Shown piece by piece: positions 53,201 to 62,962 of a stretch of DNA of 64,000 nt. A model generated the notes under the pieces. It was not told the DNA's origin and did not search any database. It was given only the letters and a program-made list of their open reading frames with translations. A program made the position numbers and the translations under genes. This DNA is from Margaritifera margaritifera (taxonomy: Eukaryota > Mollusca > Bivalvia > Unionida > Margaritiferidae), in assembly GCA_029931535.1 (NCBI GenBank), contig JAQPZY010001186.1, forward strand, positions 1-64,000, in the 5' to 3' direction. The stretch's first letter is position 1. Every line of letters starts with the position of its first letter.

Positions 53201-54714
53201 TATTAATTAATCTAACGTTTTAATAATTGTGGTACCATTTTCCAAATTGCTCGTTATAGTGACATCTAGTTAAATTCTTATATTTTTGAAATTATCCTTT
53301 ATTTTCGTCATTCCGTTTTTTTTTGTGTTGTATTCCTTTTTACAAGTTTTCAATTCAAATAATGTTTGTTGAACTCAGTTATATCTTTTTCCTAAAAACA
53401 TTTTCCGTATTGTTTATTTAAATGAATATATTTCAAATAAAAGCTTCCACAACTCAAAGTAACGTTGTAAGTTGACGTATTATACGAGCCTTAATTTTCT
53501 TCTCATTTGCTTTGAAATCTGTAAATCGTGTAATACCGCCCTCATTCTTGATAAATTTAAAAAGCAATATTGTCAAGATATAGTTCATTATTTTGTATTG
53601 GTTGTTCTTTGTAATTCCTTTTTCACAGAGTGTTTTATTCTACATTGTTTCAAATTTTATAATTTTTAATTTGTAGTTTTATGCTCAGTGTTTTCATTTT
53701 AAACTTTCTGAATTTGTATTTTTATTGTAATTTTACGTGTTTCTAATTTGAAATTATGTTATATTGTTTATTATGTTTTTTTAAATATACGTGGTTTGTT
53801 CACTTCGTATTTTGCTACATTTTTATTTTTATTTTTGCAAGATACCCTCCTTTGGACCTAACTTCTCTGACACAGGTAGTAATAATCATATAAATATATA
53901 TATGTATATATATATTGAAGGGACATGCCACGTTTCCTATTCCAGCCCTTTTTGTACACTCTGTGGTATTTCCACATACTTATTGTTTCCAAGTTTATTG
54001 TTTATATGCCATTCTTAATTATAACATCCTGAACAATTGAGTTTGTGTCACAAGCATGGAGTGTTTGCTATCGATGTCACCATTGTATATATTTGTACAT
54101 TCGCCACTAATTTGTATAGAGATTATTTATTTTATTTTGTTTTACATCCCGTATGATTCAATGTAGTTATTATTTATTGGCATACTAATATCTTGTTTTG
54201 ACTTAGATACTGAGATGGACTTACATATTAAGATTGCTAATTCCGTGTTTATTGTGCTTGTTATCTTTAGAAAAAATATGGTTCATTTAGATAAATGTTG
54301 CTTGTCAAATATCTTTAAAAGTACATACACCCTCATGTTATTGTTTGAAACAATGTTGACAAAGACACATACTTTATTTAGATATCTTTACTTTTGTAAT
54401 TTTCTCATTAGTTGTTTGTAAATTTATGAACAAATCTTCAATAATTAACTTTAATGCAGTTACAAGGATGTAACTCATAATATCAATTGATCTGCCTTTG
54501 ACCATTTATTTGTGTAATCAACAAAATAGTTCAATAGCATGATATTATGCGCCTAGAGTTCATTTTGCAAGTATTTCAGAAATCCTAACCACGTGAATTT
54601 AGGGACCTGCACAAGTGTTTCAAACATCCAAAACACGTGTGTTTAAAACACCCACTTTCTTAAAAAAAACTACAATCGGAATATTTTAATAAATTTTACC
54701 AGTTTTAGAAGCAG

Positions 54715-54759
<45 letters not shown>

Positions 54760-55283
54760 ATCAGAACATGTACCTTTAAGAAACAGCGAGTAATGCAATA
54801 CTATATGTTGCTGGTTGAAATCAGTTGAAAACTTACCTCCTTTTCCAAATTTTGTGTTTTCTCTAAAAAGGATTGACCGTCTTTCAATTTTCGCAAAACA
54901 TAGATGTCAGCGTTTGGATTAATATCATAGTTCCTCTTCAAATATAGTGTCAGGACATCTGACCCGCGCGTGAGATGAAAGGTCAACTGATCAGGGAGGT
55001 CAAGGCCGCTGAGTTTCCGTTTGTCGGTCTGAAATCGTGTGGTCACATCTTTCAACCAGACCATTTCCGATGCTGCTGTTGCTGGTAAAAGCGAGATAAG
55101 AAAATGGTTGAGAATACAAAGTCAACAAACAAAGGAGCAAATAATTGAACGAGATAGCGTTCTCAGCCGTCAGTTACTTCTTATTAGTTGATATAAGAAT
55201 AAATACAAAAGAAGAAATCGTATTTTGAACAGCCAACTACACCTATATGTCATCTTCCTAATCAGTCAATACAGTCTCGTAAC

Positions 55284-55328
<45 letters not shown>

Positions 55329-57095
55329 GTAATAATAATAATAATAATATTAATAATAATAATAATAATCATCCTCTGTTATTTCTAGAATCAAGCGAAC
55401 CCCAGTTGCATTTAAATAGACTTTATTAAGACAGCATAAACAAAGGCGACAAAATAATTGCATTATTTTTTTTATATTTTTTTTTGTATGATTAAACTAC
55501 ATTTAGATTTTACTTTTATTCGGCTCTATACGGCCACCTCCCAAAGTAATATTTGACCTCTCCAAATTGAAAAAGTCATCACCAAATCCTCTCCTTTTTC
55601 AGAGTAAATTCAATCAAATCAGGTAGTTCCTATCGTAGATATACGTCTCTGTATATGGACGGTTCTAAAAATGGAGACAAAGTTGAAAGTCCCATTGCAG
55701 CATCCAATGACACCATCTTGAACCAGTTACCGAATTGAAATCTATTTTGTGCCGCAGCAATTACAGCCTTGCTAAAAGCACTCAACTTTAATGAAACTCG
55801 CAGAAACAGATTTTGTCTTTTCGGATTCAAGTTCCACGTTGAAAACCTTCAGAAATCGTAAATCTGACAATCCATTAATATCCCAGATATTACATAAACA
55901 CGATGTGCTCATACAATCTGGAAAACGTATTATGTACAGTTGGCTGTTTGGTAATATTGGTATAAATGCTAATGAAAGTACAGGTAAAAGCAACCAAAGT
56001 TGCCCTGTTGTCACCATTTCCGAATCGAATATTTCATATACTGACTTCAAATAATGTAAAATTCAGCACGTTAGTGATACTTGGCAAAATATGTGGAACG
56101 AGAACTCCAGAAACAAACTTAAAAAACATAAAATCTACTATTGGAGAGTGCAATCCCTTGGATGGAACAAATCGCAAAAATGACGTGTTATTGTACCAAT
56201 CACGTATCAGACAAATATCTGACTCGTGTATATCCCCTAACGGGTAAACCTCGACCAGAGTGCATACCGAGTCAGTGTCCACTGACAGTGGAACACATTT
56301 ATGTTTAGTGCGTCGATTTGATCCCTTTGAAACATAAGTATTTCACTTGAACTGCATGAAGAAAATGTATGATGATATAATAACCCAGAAAATATTCGAT
56401 ATTATGAGGGATTGGGGTTATATAAAGACAGTTTGTGGGATTAATTTCTTATAAAACAATCAACACCAGTGAGATATCAAGACAAGGCATGTACATACTA
56501 TATGTTAAAAAAACATCAGATCTGTAAAAAAAACTCAGAATAACATACCATGTTGCAAAAAAATAAACAACAACAGTCAATAAAGTATGTGTTTGCCCGG
56601 TCTTTTATGCTATAGAGAAATTGACCCACATGAATGGGCTCATTTGATTCAATAGATAAAATCAGAAAAAAACTTGTTATATTGTTATCTTTTTGATATA
56701 TGTCATCCTGACTAGGCGATGTGAACAAAGGATTATCAATGCATTTTGCCATCGGTTATGACCATACTAAACCAAATACATTTTCTGGTAGCCTAAACAG
56801 TACTACAGTTTTAGTATGAGTAGATATTTCCAGACAAAGCAAACTGGTAAATCAGAGCAAAGTACAGGATTATCCAGCTTCCTTTTAACAGTAAACAAAT
56901 GGCGCTTGTTCGCTGACGTATTATCAATTCTCCGTAAGAAATGTTGGTATTATCGGCTTAAATAGTGTTTTGTTGAAAAGTTGTAATATCAAAACGATGT
57001 TGAAAGTCGGTAAAACCATCTTAGTACTGCTATGAAACAAAAACAAATCAGAAAGGACGTTCACAATACATCCATTCATGCATTTGCAAATATAT

Positions 57096-57143
<48 letters not shown>

Positions 57144-57287
57144 ATATATATATATATATATTGATATATATATATATGTATATATATACAATGATACACT
57201 CGTCAATGAGACAGACAAAATAATAGACTTACCTGACCAAACAATAGCCAAGAGACCAACGACAAAAATAAATGCACCTTTCTTCAT
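24924..57287 (-). CDS. Secreted M12B zinc metalloproteinase (reprolysin/ADAMTS-like), 14 coding exons found, 3' end unresolved
   Basis: Split gene read from 57,287 down to 24,924. Fourteen exons with GT/AG borders and matching phases give about 543 codons. Order: signal peptide (exon 1), prodomain (exons 2-5), catalytic domain (exons 6-12), Cys-rich disintegrin-like region (exons 13-14). The zinc motif is HELGH at the end of exon 11 followed by LGADHDGEG at the start of exon 12, i.e. HExxHxxGxxHD, with an IMTP Met-turn 25-30 residues on. Family knowledge: M12B enzymes cleave extracellular matrix or secreted proteins after prodomain removal, in the secretory path or outside the cell; tissue and venom forms share this layout. 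I see no thrombospondin repeat, EGF module or transmembrane segment in the exons placed. The stop codon is not assigned. A role in venom is possible in a cephalopod but is not shown by sequence alone. Confidence 0.88.
27700..29060. repeat. Degenerate tandem array, ~140-160 bp units
   Basis: About eight diverged units, each with a segment like GAAATGTAGGTCACAGTGACC followed by TAATAGAGATGCATxCAATC and ATCTAGTTTGATGATTCTAG. Landmarks near 27,735, 28,040, 28,358, 28,505, 28,635, 28,795 and 28,980. In intron 13. A 62-codon frame here is chance. Confidence 0.6.
29438..29499. repeat. (AT)n microsatellite
   Basis: AT run; a cluster of AATT/TTAA words lies just left (29,315-29,385). Confidence 0.97.
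30481..30700. repeat. 112 bp tandem duplication
   Basis: Units start at 30,481 and 30,593; both carry CGTCTGAGCGTAACACTCAC-type sequence and ATTTTCCATATTAAC. Intron 13. Confidence 0.65.
30866..30991. repeat. (AT)n followed by (GATA)n
   Basis: AT run to 30,930, then AGATAGAT units with ATATAGAT interruptions. Confidence 0.95.
31509..31611 (-). CDS. Metalloproteinase exon 13: start of Cys-rich disintegrin-like region
   Basis: Phase 2 in, phase 0 out. Acceptor TTTTCTACAG, donor GTATGT. Reads [20 protein letters not shown], closely matching the D-E-Q-C-x-x-x-x-G-x-x-S-x-x-C segment that opens the ADAMTS disintegrin-like domain. Confidence 0.87.
31683..31732. repeat. (AT)n microsatellite
   Basis: AT run 72 bases upstream (minus-strand sense) of exon 13. 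Confidence 0.97.
32082..32252 (-). CDS. Metalloproteinase exon 12: third zinc ligand and Met-turn
   Basis: Phase 2 to phase 2, 171 nt, acceptor GTTGTTCTAG, donor GTATGT. Starts [11 protein letters not shown], supplying G-x-x-H-D of the zinc motif, then one cysteine, then FIMTPS (Met-turn), then [13 protein letters not shown], the usual end of the catalytic domain with its conserved S-x-x-S-x-x-x-F helix. Confidence 0.92.
32309..32371. repeat. (AT)n microsatellite
   Basis: AT run 57 bases before the acceptor of exon 12 in the minus-strand sense. Confidence 0.97.
33025..33133 (-). CDS. Metalloproteinase exon 11: HELGH half of the zinc site
   Basis: Phase 1 in, phase 2 out. Acceptor TTTTCCTATCAG, donor GTAAGT. 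Reads [11 protein letters not shown] and ends TATHELGH, giving the first two zinc histidines and the catalytic glutamate. The intron interrupts the codon just after HELGH. Confidence 0.92.
34800..34843 (-). CDS. Metalloproteinase exon 10: 44-nt microexon before the active site
   Basis: Very good acceptor (ATTTTATTTTTAG) and donor (GTAAGT) enclose 44 nt. Phase 2 in and phase 1 out match exon 9 and exon 11 exactly. It adds [14 protein letters not shown], supplying a cysteine where ADAMTS proteins have one between LFTR and the next G-x-x-x-x-G-x-x-C segment. A competing small candidate at 34,008-34,026 does not fit the phases. Confidence 0.75.
36300..37480 (+). pseudogene. Decayed coding tract with coiled-coil and strand-rich parts (intron 9)
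   Basis: A 67-codon frame at 36,387-36,590 reads [20 protein letters not shown] then a charged helix. Directly after, in a shifted frame, comes [20 protein letters not shown]. Later frames give [20 protein letters not shown], and [20 protein letters not shown] near 37,340-37,410. Amino-acid usage looks coding although stops are frequent. The helix-then-beta order recalls attachment/fibre-type proteins of mobile viruses, which is only a guess. Confidence 0.33.
37640..39600 (+). pseudogene. Further decayed coding-like tract (intron 9)
   Basis: Frames in series include [94 protein letters not shown] and [20 protein letters not shown]. They continue in the same direction as the tract at 36,300, as if several genes of one element decayed together. 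No domain recognised. (AT)n at 38,771-38,822 interrupts it. Confidence 0.33.
38771..38822. repeat. (AT)n microsatellite
   Basis: AT run within the decayed coding tract of intron 9. Confidence 0.97.
41943..42100 (-). CDS. Metalloproteinase exon 9: catalytic domain
   Basis: Phase 0 in, phase 2 out. Acceptor TTGTTTAAAG, donor GTAAGT. Contains one cysteine (KQCIND), YKWDMD and the diagnostic [10 protein letters not shown], equivalent to D-x-A-x-L-F-T-R of ADAMTS and related proteases. Reads open over 158 nt. Confidence 0.9.
42318..42415 (-). mobile_element. tRNA-like SINE head or tRNA pseudogene
   Basis: The minus strand begins GGTTGGCGAGTGGTCTAAGG, close to the A box of Ser/Leu tRNAs, and about 55 bases on has GAGTTTGAGTCTCGACTC, a degenerate B box. 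No clean acceptor stem is seen, so a functional tRNA is unlikely. Lies in intron 8. Confidence 0.45.
42598..42654. repeat. (AT)n microsatellite
   Basis: AT run in intron 8. Confidence 0.97.
44517..44594 (-). CDS. Metalloproteinase exon 8: catalytic domain
   Basis: Phase 0 to phase 0, 78 nt. Acceptor TTTTGTCATAG, donor GTAAGA. Begins [10 protein letters not shown] followed by [13 protein letters not shown], the beta strand pair expected after the V-N-x-x-Y motif. Confidence 0.87.
45233..45326 (-). CDS. Metalloproteinase exon 7: catalytic domain
   Basis: Phase 2 in, phase 0 out. Acceptor follows CTACTTG; donor GTAAGT. Reads [15 protein letters not shown], the helix preceding the conserved NG-V-N-L-R-Y segment of the family, which continues at the start of exon 8. 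Confidence 0.87.
45348..45423. repeat. (AT)n microsatellite
   Basis: AT run 22 bases upstream of exon 7 (minus sense), so it lies in or next to the branch-point zone of that intron. Confidence 0.97.
46077..46148. repeat. (AT)n microsatellite
   Basis: AT run shortly after exon 6 in the minus-strand sense. Confidence 0.97.
46179..46251 (-). CDS. Metalloproteinase exon 6: start of catalytic domain
   Basis: Phase 1 in, phase 2 out, with acceptor ATCCACAG and donor GTAAGT. Contains [15 protein letters not shown], matching the first beta strand of M12B catalytic domains (pattern xVExxVVxDxxxxxx), so the mature enzyme should begin just before this. Confidence 0.87.
46601..46738 (-). CDS. Metalloproteinase exon 5: prodomain end
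   Basis: Enters in phase 1 after acceptor TCTTGCAG and reads [20 protein letters not shown], an amphipathic helix pattern. Two donors preserve the phase: GTAAAA, giving an end at 46,601, and GTTTAA at 46,607; the first is nearer to consensus. The difference is two residues. Only one of the three frames is open across the exon. Confidence 0.78.
47315..47474 (-). CDS. Metalloproteinase exon 4: prodomain, third part
   Basis: Enters in phase 0 (acceptor ending ACATAG) and leaves in phase 1. Starts [19 protein letters not shown], the G-x-I-x-x-x-x-Y-x-L-x-P pattern common near the middle of M12B propeptides. The donor used (AAAG then GTTTGC) is not consensus; it is chosen because it is the one that fits the phase of exon 5. 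Confidence 0.78.
47480..48160. repeat. ~335-355 bp tandem duplication
   Basis: GTGTATATATAATCA at about 47,506 and 47,829, GTCATTTCAA..TTA.AGTG.TAGA at 47,581 and 47,902, and TTATAAGA.ACTGT.CTCTCTG at 47,755 and 48,110 show two diverged units side by side in intron 3. Confidence 0.55.
50172..50216. repeat. (GT)n microsatellite
   Basis: Pure GT run in intron 3. Confidence 0.97.
50410..50499 (-). CDS. Metalloproteinase exon 3: prodomain, second part
   Basis: Phase 0 to phase 0, 90 nt. Acceptor TTTTAATAG, donor GTAAGT. It begins [13 protein letters not shown] and carries two cysteines (VRC and EQC). Length and phase fit directly between exons 2 and 4. Preceded by a 4.3 kb intron that holds a Penelope-like relic. 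Confidence 0.83.
51151..51970 (-). mobile_element. Penelope-like element relic: RT fragment and GIY-YIG endonuclease
   Basis: Minus strand, in intron 2. Near 51,690-51,760 it reads [19 protein letters not shown], motif A of the reverse transcriptase type that has V-S-L-Y-T-x-I-P. An internal deletion removes the rest of the RT. From 51,561 a 136-codon open frame gives [27 protein letters not shown] and further basic residues, then [15 protein letters not shown] and RRL at the end: the C-x-x-C linker plus GIY-YIG-type nuclease (Y-V-G-E-T) of Penelope-like elements. The open nuclease frame suggests a fairly recent loss of function. Confidence 0.62.
52080..52590 (+). pseudogene. Coding-like relic, family unknown
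   Basis: Short frames in series read like one decayed protein: [57 protein letters not shown] and [18 protein letters not shown]. Stops separate them. It could be a retrocopy or part of the neighbouring retroelement. No family recognised. Confidence 0.28.
52591..54836. other. Part of intron 2 without recognised content
   Basis: T-rich sequence on the plus strand; short hydrophobic frames are a by-product of composition. Confidence 0.5.
54717..54755. repeat. (AT)n microsatellite
   Basis: AT run in intron 2 close to the exon 2 donor. Confidence 0.97.
54837..55081 (-). CDS. Metalloproteinase exon 2: prodomain, first part
   Basis: Enters in phase 1 after a pyrimidine-rich acceptor ending CCAG and leaves in phase 0 at GTAAGT. 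It reads [13 protein letters not shown], then a stretch with [19 protein letters not shown], the strand-rich pattern typical of M12B propeptides (lipid-like beta segment before the protease). 245 nt, open throughout. A second AG nine bases downstream in the same frame could also serve as acceptor, shortening the protein by three residues. Confidence 0.85.
55286..55369. repeat. (AAT)n microsatellite
   Basis: About 28 AAT units with two interruptions, just left of the LINE relic. Confidence 0.95.
55565..56345 (+). mobile_element. LINE relic: RNase H domain and C-terminus
   Basis: Frames in series show a retrotransposon RNase H domain: [16 protein letters not shown] (first Asp), [12 protein letters not shown] (Glu position now Ala), [20 protein letters not shown] (second Asp) and [15 protein letters not shown] (the H-x-G-x-x-G-N-E segment, degraded). 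It ends in [18 protein letters not shown]. This order is that of I/Jockey-group LINEs carrying RNase H. Internal stops and shifts show it is dead. It lies in intron 1 of the metalloproteinase gene, antisense to it. The reverse transcriptase part is absent. Confidence 0.68.
57099..57182. repeat. Interrupted (AT)n microsatellite
   Basis: AT run broken by TTGATATA twice; it lies 50 bases beyond the exon 1 donor. Confidence 0.95.
57233..57287 (-). CDS. Metalloproteinase exon 1: start codon and signal peptide
   Basis: ATG at 57,287 opens [18 protein letters not shown], a short basic N-region followed by a hydrophobic core, a typical signal peptide. The exon ends in phase 1 at a consensus donor (CAG then GTAAGT). 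The start was chosen because no earlier in-frame ATG precedes it and the hydrophobic core follows directly. Confidence 0.85.
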
Positions 57288-57371
57288 TGTCAACTCAAAA
57301 ACTGGCTGGCGTCTACTGGAATACTGATAGGCTTTACCGCTACAATCTAGCTATTAATACGATTCATTGGG

Positions 57372-57382
57372 GATATATTATA
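57372..57382 (-). promoter_or_regulatory. Possible TATA box of the metalloproteinase gene
   Basis: On the minus strand TATAATATATCC lies about 85-95 bases before the start codon. The spacing suits a TATA-driven start with a short 5' leader. AT-rich DNA yields such motifs by chance, so support is weak. Confidence 0.22.
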
Positions 57383-57673
57383 AATGTCAGGACTAATTTG
57401 CTACGGCCACGTGTCAATTTTCTCACTTAACCTATTGGTCGAAATTTAAGCAATACCGTCAATAATAGCTACGGTGCGAAACTTATAAAGTTATCTGACA
57501 ATGCGGCAGTGAAAGAACATTGCCTCCAGCAAGGACCTAACTCCAACATTGCGTACATTCATGTAACCGTATGAAACTCTATCATAACCAACTTTAAAAA
57601 CTGTAAAATGTATTAGAACTATGGTGTACTTATCGTATATTAGTCTACTTAGTATACTTGAAAACGCTATAAC

Positions 57674-57737
<64 letters not shown>
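57674..57737. repeat. (AT)n microsatellite
   Basis: AT run in the upstream flank of the metalloproteinase gene. Confidence 0.97.
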
Positions 57738-57738
<1 letters not shown>

Positions 57739-58243
57739 TGTTACGACTAGGGGTAATGTAACAAAAGAAAAGATTCGAACAAGCTTTCAAGATTAAATAC
57801 AAATATTTAATTTCCTAAAATATTAAAATAATTCAACAAACAATCAAAGTGAAATAATTAAAATAACTTACAGTATAGACTATCCTTAATAGTCCTAAAT
57901 TGTTCTAAAGGTCACTGATCCAGAAGTTAATCCAAATCTTCCGAATGAAGTGACATTCACTGTACTAATGTGATAATAAGAATCAGATATATCCAAGTGT
58001 TATAAATTCCAAAAAGTCCTTGCGAATATAGAATATCACAAGTTAAAGAAATGATTCCGATAATTCCACGGAGCTGTATAATTGAGAAAGGTTCAAGACA
58101 CAGTACTGAATCCTACATGCACTGTATTAAAATAAATATATATATCTCTGAAGTAGAATATCCACACACAAAAAGAACCAAATTCGTGTATGACCTCTCA
58201 ATCCAGTGTAGCTATGAAGAATGCCAGAATACTGCTAAAAATC

Positions 58244-58245
<2 letters not shown>

Positions 58246-58307
<62 letters not shown>
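58246..58307. repeat. (AT)n microsatellite
   Basis: Pure AT run. Confidence 0.97.
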
Positions 58308-58308
<1 letters not shown>

Positions 58309-58689
58309 CCTTTCTACGCAGAATCGAAATAAAAACAAATACTACGTCTTCGATAAACAACTGGATATTTCGAAATAATTTCCTGCTAATAAACACGATT
58401 CATTATTTGGATGTGACCTTAAACTATAATTCCTGGTCAATAGATTATTTACTCTTAAAAGTACGAGAACTATGTTAAAAGTTCAAACCTTCACGCGCTG
58501 GACCACGTGACATGATTCAGTGAAATATAGATCCAGCCTACCGTATGTGTCAATGTGTATATAACTTTTGATATTATAAAAATTTCACACCAGCGGCTCA
58601 CACGTTTGGACAATAGGATGTTTTCTTATTTCTATTAAAAGCATGTACATTATTAACATAAAAAAGGAAAATATTGATGAAATACAGGA

Positions 58690-59194
58690 GACATTATAGA
58701 AGAAGAAAAAATAAAACAGAGTAAACTTACATAGTGCGCCTATGGTATCCATTTGATTGAAGCCAAAATGTATTTGCATAAGAAGCAAACATTCCAACAA
58801 AAATAATAAGTTGAAAATATGAAATAAAAGTACAGTCAATGTGCAACAAAGTATGACACAATATCTCGTGTATGCAAAATTAAGAAGAAAAAACACACCA
58901 GACTGCGCAGTACATGTAGACAATTTGTAAAAAATATGATAGTGGACAAAGGTCTGAAAATAAAACTGCTCCATCCTCCTTTGCGTGTCTTATGTCATAT
59001 GTCCTGCGCACAGGAGAAAATTTAATACTAAAGTGAGCATTATGTATATAAATTTTAATTAAGTATCACAACATTTTAATAAATATTAATAAATAAATAA
59101 CATTAGTGTTTGCCACGTGAGTAGCATTGGACGCCTTCGGTCTAAATAATCACCGACGACCATACAGACACTAACCACCAAGAATCCAAGAAGA

Positions 59195-59264
<70 letters not shown>

Positions 59265-60255
59265 CGATCCCATAAGCCCAGATTTATTTACCAATATTAA
59301 TCACTTTGTGGGGTAAATTAAACTGGATGAGAAGAATAAAATAATAAATGAAAATAATTATAACATATTCTGCCGCAGATCTCTCTAGAAGCAGAGATGC
59401 TGCTAAAAAATACCAAACTATGTGTTTCTCTTTGTTTTATGTATGTATATTTCTATACATTTTTATCTTCAATAGAAACCTAAATCCCCATTCTAATTGT
59501 ATTTATTAATGTATTCTAGCATAGCTGTTTGTGATAGTAAGTGTCAGCACTCATACCCTTCCCTTTCACCCCACTTTGGGTAAGTAGGGTTGGATATAAG
59601 CATGTATGGTTGTATGCAGAATTGCGGGTTTTAATGGTTGTATGACTGTGTGTATGTGTGTGAATGTTTATATGCATGCATACGTTTGTCTATCTACAAA
59701 TTGGTTTTGTATTTATTACAGTTGATTTTGTTTAAATGTATTATTTTAGGTTAAATCTTTTCTTGGTAACGTTTTTGTGGTACAGTTTGTTTTATTAAAT
59801 TGTTATACTTGTTTCTTTTTTGGTGCAGTGTTGTAAATGTTTTGTTTACACTTTTCTTTTGCGCATGTGTAACATTTGTATTCGTTGCTTATCACCAAAA
59901 ATATTAGACATTTGTCATTTCTCTTCCGTATTTTATTCGAATGTGCATTCTCAAAAAAACCCAGTTGCGCAAAATATAGTGCCGGTCACGACGTCATCAA
60001 AAATTATTACGGTGTTAAGATAGGCTTTGTTCTTTGTCTCTTAACGCTCTGCAATCTTGGATTTAAAAACGTCACATGAAGTCTTATATCATAAATGCGT
60101 TTGGGGCTCAGTCAGGGCAGTACGAATGTGTATTGCATTCAATGTTAAATTTGCATAGGATCCCCAATGTGACATCCTAATGTCAAATTCACTCATGCCT
60201 TCTATACCGATAATAATGTTAAACATGCATTGACATCCATACCGGCCCCCAATGG
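58690..60255 (+). repeat. 1.6 kb dispersed repeat, copy B
   Basis: Direct-orientation partner of 11,450-13,085, differing by scattered substitutions and small indels. Carries (AT)n at 59,197-59,261. It lies just upstream (on the minus strand) of the metalloproteinase start. Short open frames inside it are shared with copy A but poorly conserved, so they are not taken as genes. Confidence 0.8.
59197..59261. repeat. (AT)n microsatellite
   Basis: AT run inside repeat copy B, at the position equivalent to 12,003-12,058. Confidence 0.97.
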
Positions 60256-60999
60256 TAACACTATACATGTTTTGACGTTAAATTCCTAGTTAGGTGCACA
60301 CTGGTTCAGTCAGATATGACGGAGAGTAAATTTTCCCCATTTCCCCATACAGGCATCCATCCGGAATACAACCCCCCGCCTCCCTTCCTATCACATGCAA
60401 AACATGTATCATATTCTGTTGTTTTCATATAAAAAAATCTTGTATGCTTCATATATATATATATCAATATCATTATATCCTAGCATGCACTACAGTTTGG
60501 TTGGGACTACTGGACTTTGCATGAGGCAGACTAATAAATTGACCTTTTCATGTGATCCTTCAGAGTCAGAGTTTTTATAAACTAGGACCAGATATTACCA
60601 TATTAATCCAATGATATGCAAAACCTACCATTTGCTACATTTTGCAAAGCAACCTAGGTATGTGTTTTAATATCCAAAACTAATGATCATTTTCAAAGCT
60701 GACTATGTTATTGACAGCTGTAATACAGAAATGGAATGTGGGATTGATGGATTGTTAAAAAAAAACAAAAAATTCTTGGCTATCCAATAACAGAGCCAGA
60801 ACAAAATAGTGGTTTAATATCACTGTTATAAAAGCGGTACTGGACCGTGGTCACATAACTAAGCAGACGTTTTGCTTATATCTTTAGCATTGATGATCGT
60901 GTTTTTGTAATTTTGTATTTTGCTTTTCTTATGGAGATCAACTAGACTACACCATAACATGTTATATTAGTTTACTTAGATACCTCTGGTTAAATGTAG
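60256..60999. other. AT-rich spacer between repeats
   Basis: No feature recognised. Confidence 0.5.
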
Positions 61000-61709
61000 A
61001 ATAGCCCCGGATTTAATATGAGTCGTGGCAAACGCAGATTGAGAAGAAGACCATAATGTATTTCTTCGGTTATGCAACACTTCAGTAGGGTCCAAACCGG
61101 ACTCTAGATCGAGTGTGTAAGGTTCAGCTCGCAGGAACTTTAACTTTTGGCTGCAACCATTTAGAACTTCCCCATCAAGAAGCCTCTATATAGAGGCAAT
61201 TACTATCAGATTGCTCTCTAATCCGTATGTTGTCATGTTTAGACTCAAATATCAATCACTAAACGCTTAACAAAAAAACAAATTCATTTCACTATTTAGC
61301 ATTCAGTTACGTCCTCATCTATAAGCAAAAATGTCAATCTTGTCGATACAGCAAAGTTATATATTCATAAATCACCAGCATAGCTTTCAAGCACCCGAAA
61401 CCCTAAATCTTTTTAGATATTTTTCCAATTCAAAAAGTCATCAACCAATCTTACAATATATGAGAGTAGATACCACGAAATTAGAGTCTTATATTGTTGC
61501 AAAATGTCCCAGTGTACAGACGGTTCTACGATGCAATGATTTGTGTTTTGCAACGATTGATATAGAAAGTTTTGCGGAGAAAATGTTTCATCGCTCATTG
61601 ATCCTGAAAGCTGTGTTCTCACGATGATGACGACGAAAATGTTGAGAGGACAACTATCCAGACCGAAAGGTGAAACTTCGTGAGAGCATATTGACCTTAT
61701 CTTTGTCAC
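61000..61709 (-). repeat. Inverted copy of the left-end repeat (1,320-2,100)
   Basis: Its reverse complement shares GATTGGTTGATGACTTTTTG, CTGGTGATTTAT, GATGAGGACG and GACCCTACTGAAGTGTTGCA with the left-end repeat. A 98-codon frame on each strand shows no recognisable domain. Likely the same transposable family. Confidence 0.6.
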
Positions 61710-62599
61710 AGTTACTTAAGAAGTATCTCTTCAAAGAGGAAACTCTGAATAGGTTGTTTCATTTTTCGGAGGTTGCGATGGATCACTGGGTTATATACTC
61801 TCAAAAACGAAGAGAAGTGAACACCTTGGATTGATATACAATTATGTTTCGTTAAATCAAAACAGCATTCTAAAAATAAAATTACACCAGAAAACATAGC
61901 AAAACAATATTATAATGTATGCTTACAATTCATTATGGACTACCAAATTTATATTTTCATTCCATTTATGTTTCTGAATTAACATAGAAAGTTATGTTAT
62001 TGATCAAATTACCCATTAACCAGAAGTAGCTTAGTATACATGAATTATAGTTGGAAACCACTATTTCTGAATAGTATCAATCGTTCTGCATGAATTTAAT
62101 TATATACAATATTTCTAATTGTGTACCATAAATGGCGAAATTTCAAGGCTTATAACTTTTAGAATATGAAGCAAAAACCTTTCTAATAGCAAAATTAAGA
62201 TTATATTCACATGCAATCATGACAAAATAATAATAATACATTTCGATTATTACTACATTTTCATATGTATTACTTTCAAATTTAAAACAAATGTTAACTA
62301 TCCGAAGATTTATGTATTTACAGTTTCAAATAATACGAATAAAAAGAGAATTGCAATTTTTGAGGATTTCGCAAATATAAAATTGAAACAATGGCTCTAA
62401 TGTTGTGCACACATTTATCACCACTATGCTGACACAGCATATAAGGAAAGGATTTCAAATCTACAAAGAATAAAGTTGCAAAATGTAGAATTTGCAGATA
62501 ATAGGAAGATTACATGTATGTAACGAAAAGAATAAGAACTCTCATAATTGAAGTACAAATATACCTTCCTATGCTTACCCTGAGAACTTGTGTACAGAC
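61710..62599. other. AT-rich spacer between repeats
   Basis: No feature recognised; minus-strand frames here are short and low in complexity. Confidence 0.5.
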
Positions 62600-62913
62600 T
62601 CAATGAGATGAATATCATCAGACTAACCATGCTACATGATTTGACTATCGTCAGACTAATTATAATACATGATATGACTATCATAAGACTATACATGCTA
62701 CATGATTTGTCTATCGTCAGACTAATGATACTACATGTTATGATTATCATCAGACTAACTAATCAGGATTTGATAAAACAATAATACGAACTCCATTCAC
62801 GCTGTCGATGTTAAGAAGATATATTTCTCCCATGCGGTAGGCCCCACCTTCAAATACCACCTAGCGTTTCACATTCGGCATCTATAAAGTTTCCTGGCAC
62901 TACTAAGGATTAC

Positions 62914-62962
<49 letters not shown>

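Larger units (their letters stand above)
57288..58689. other. Upstream flank of the metalloproteinase gene
   Basis: First ~130 bases should hold the 5' untranslated part and promoter. Beyond that only microsatellites are seen. Confidence 0.45.
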
